NCBI GenBank assembly: GCA_963793295.1
Contig: CAWBZX010000029.1
Coordinates: forward strand, 62,001-126,000
DNA length: 64,000 nt
Origin: JAHDHW01 sp963793295
GTDB lineage: Bacteria; Bacteroidota; Bacteroidia; Chitinophagales; Saprospiraceae
Direction: 5' to 3'
Both the position numbers and the translations under genes were made by a program. Positions 63,926 to 64,000 of the stretch are shown here, one piece after another; positions within the stretch are counted from its first letter, which is position 1; each line of letters begins with the position of its first letter. A model generated the notes under the pieces. The model made no database searches. It had not been told where the DNA came from and saw nothing but the letters and a program-made list of their open reading frames with translations.

Positions 63926-64000
63926 TTAAAATTTTATAATGGGTAAAAGAAAGTCGAAAATCTTTTCTACACTTTCTTCCACAGAAAGTTCATTTGATTT
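63926..64000 (-). CDS. cysC: Adenylyl-sulfate kinase, C-terminal fragment
   Basis: Only the last 24 residues are in the window (from KSNELSVEESVEKIFD to LLPIIKF), ending at a TAA at 63926. The ELSVEESVEKI pattern is a typical end of APS kinase (CysC), and the position just before cysD fits a cysC-cysD-cysN order. The 166-base gap to cysD shows no gene. The call rests on a short segment and on synteny. Confidence 0.6.
   Translation of the reverse strand, partial: KSNELSVEESVEKIFDFLLPIIKF

Overview
The window looks like a chromosomal segment of a marine or freshwater gliding-type Bacteroidota, most likely a member of the Saprospiria. The signs are: AT-rich DNA; several secreted proteins ending in type IX secretion (T9SS) type-A sorting domains; SprB-type repeat adhesins; DUF6089/PorG-like and RemB/Wzi-like outer-membrane proteins; an ECF sigma gene overlapped by a Bacteroidota-style anti-sigma-like membrane protein; LytS/LytTR signalling; and TAnnTTTG-like -7 promoter boxes. 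The family assignments come from reading motifs, because no database search was possible.

Layout. 0-7.9 kb: an edge-truncated membrane-anchored protein, a heavily frameshifted short-chain dehydrogenase, an MscS channel, a PAS-LuxR regulator, an FG-GAP T9SS cargo, a bestrophin remnant with an internal deletion, a PhoD-like lipoprotein and a truncated AraC-like sensor. 7.9-12.2 kb: a small baeRF-like protein, a choice-of-anchor-B T9SS protein, a GyrI-like protein and an old-yellow-enzyme reductase. 12.7-18.3 kb: an ECF sigma factor overlapping a 1699-residue protein that joins an anti-sigma-like cytosolic tail, one membrane segment, macroglobulin domains, a nested carboxypeptidase-regulatory plus TonB-plug module and an intact GCFEQ thioester. 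This is the most unusual locus seen. 18.6-23.7 kb: a lipoprotein pyrophosphatase, a small membrane protein with a membrane-anchored TIR/SLOG-like protein, and a tricorn-type protease. 23.9-31.7 kb: an alpha-glucan locus (GH31, a glycogen-synthase-like GT fused to a helix-hairpin-helix tail, a GH57-like protein without its catalytic residues, and a branching enzyme). 31.8-47.5 kb: mostly housekeeping genes (hydrolase, YdeI-like, CDF transporter, FabI, RecN, M1 peptidase, M15-like protein, LytS/LytTR pair, MBOAT/SGNH acylation pair, AlkD-like, class C serine hydrolase). 47.7-61.3 kb: a cell-surface region with PDZ/NY-repeat, Kazal-SprB and SprB T9SS cargos, plus PorG-like and RemB-like outer-membrane proteins. 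61.4-64 kb: the sulfate activation genes cysC (partial), cysD and cysN, with an octamer tandem repeat between cysD and cysN.

At least 18 single-base frameshifts lie in six genes clustered at 0.8-1.7, 47.7-52.8, 58.4-61.3 and 63.1 kb, while 12.7-47.5 kb holds only intact long genes. Protein similarity is kept on both sides of almost every break, and cysD is among the broken genes, so local base-call error is at least as likely as true decay for many of them. Intergenic DNA carries several good terminators and families of short inverted, REP-like repeats. No rRNA, tRNA, CRISPR array or complete insertion sequence was recognised.
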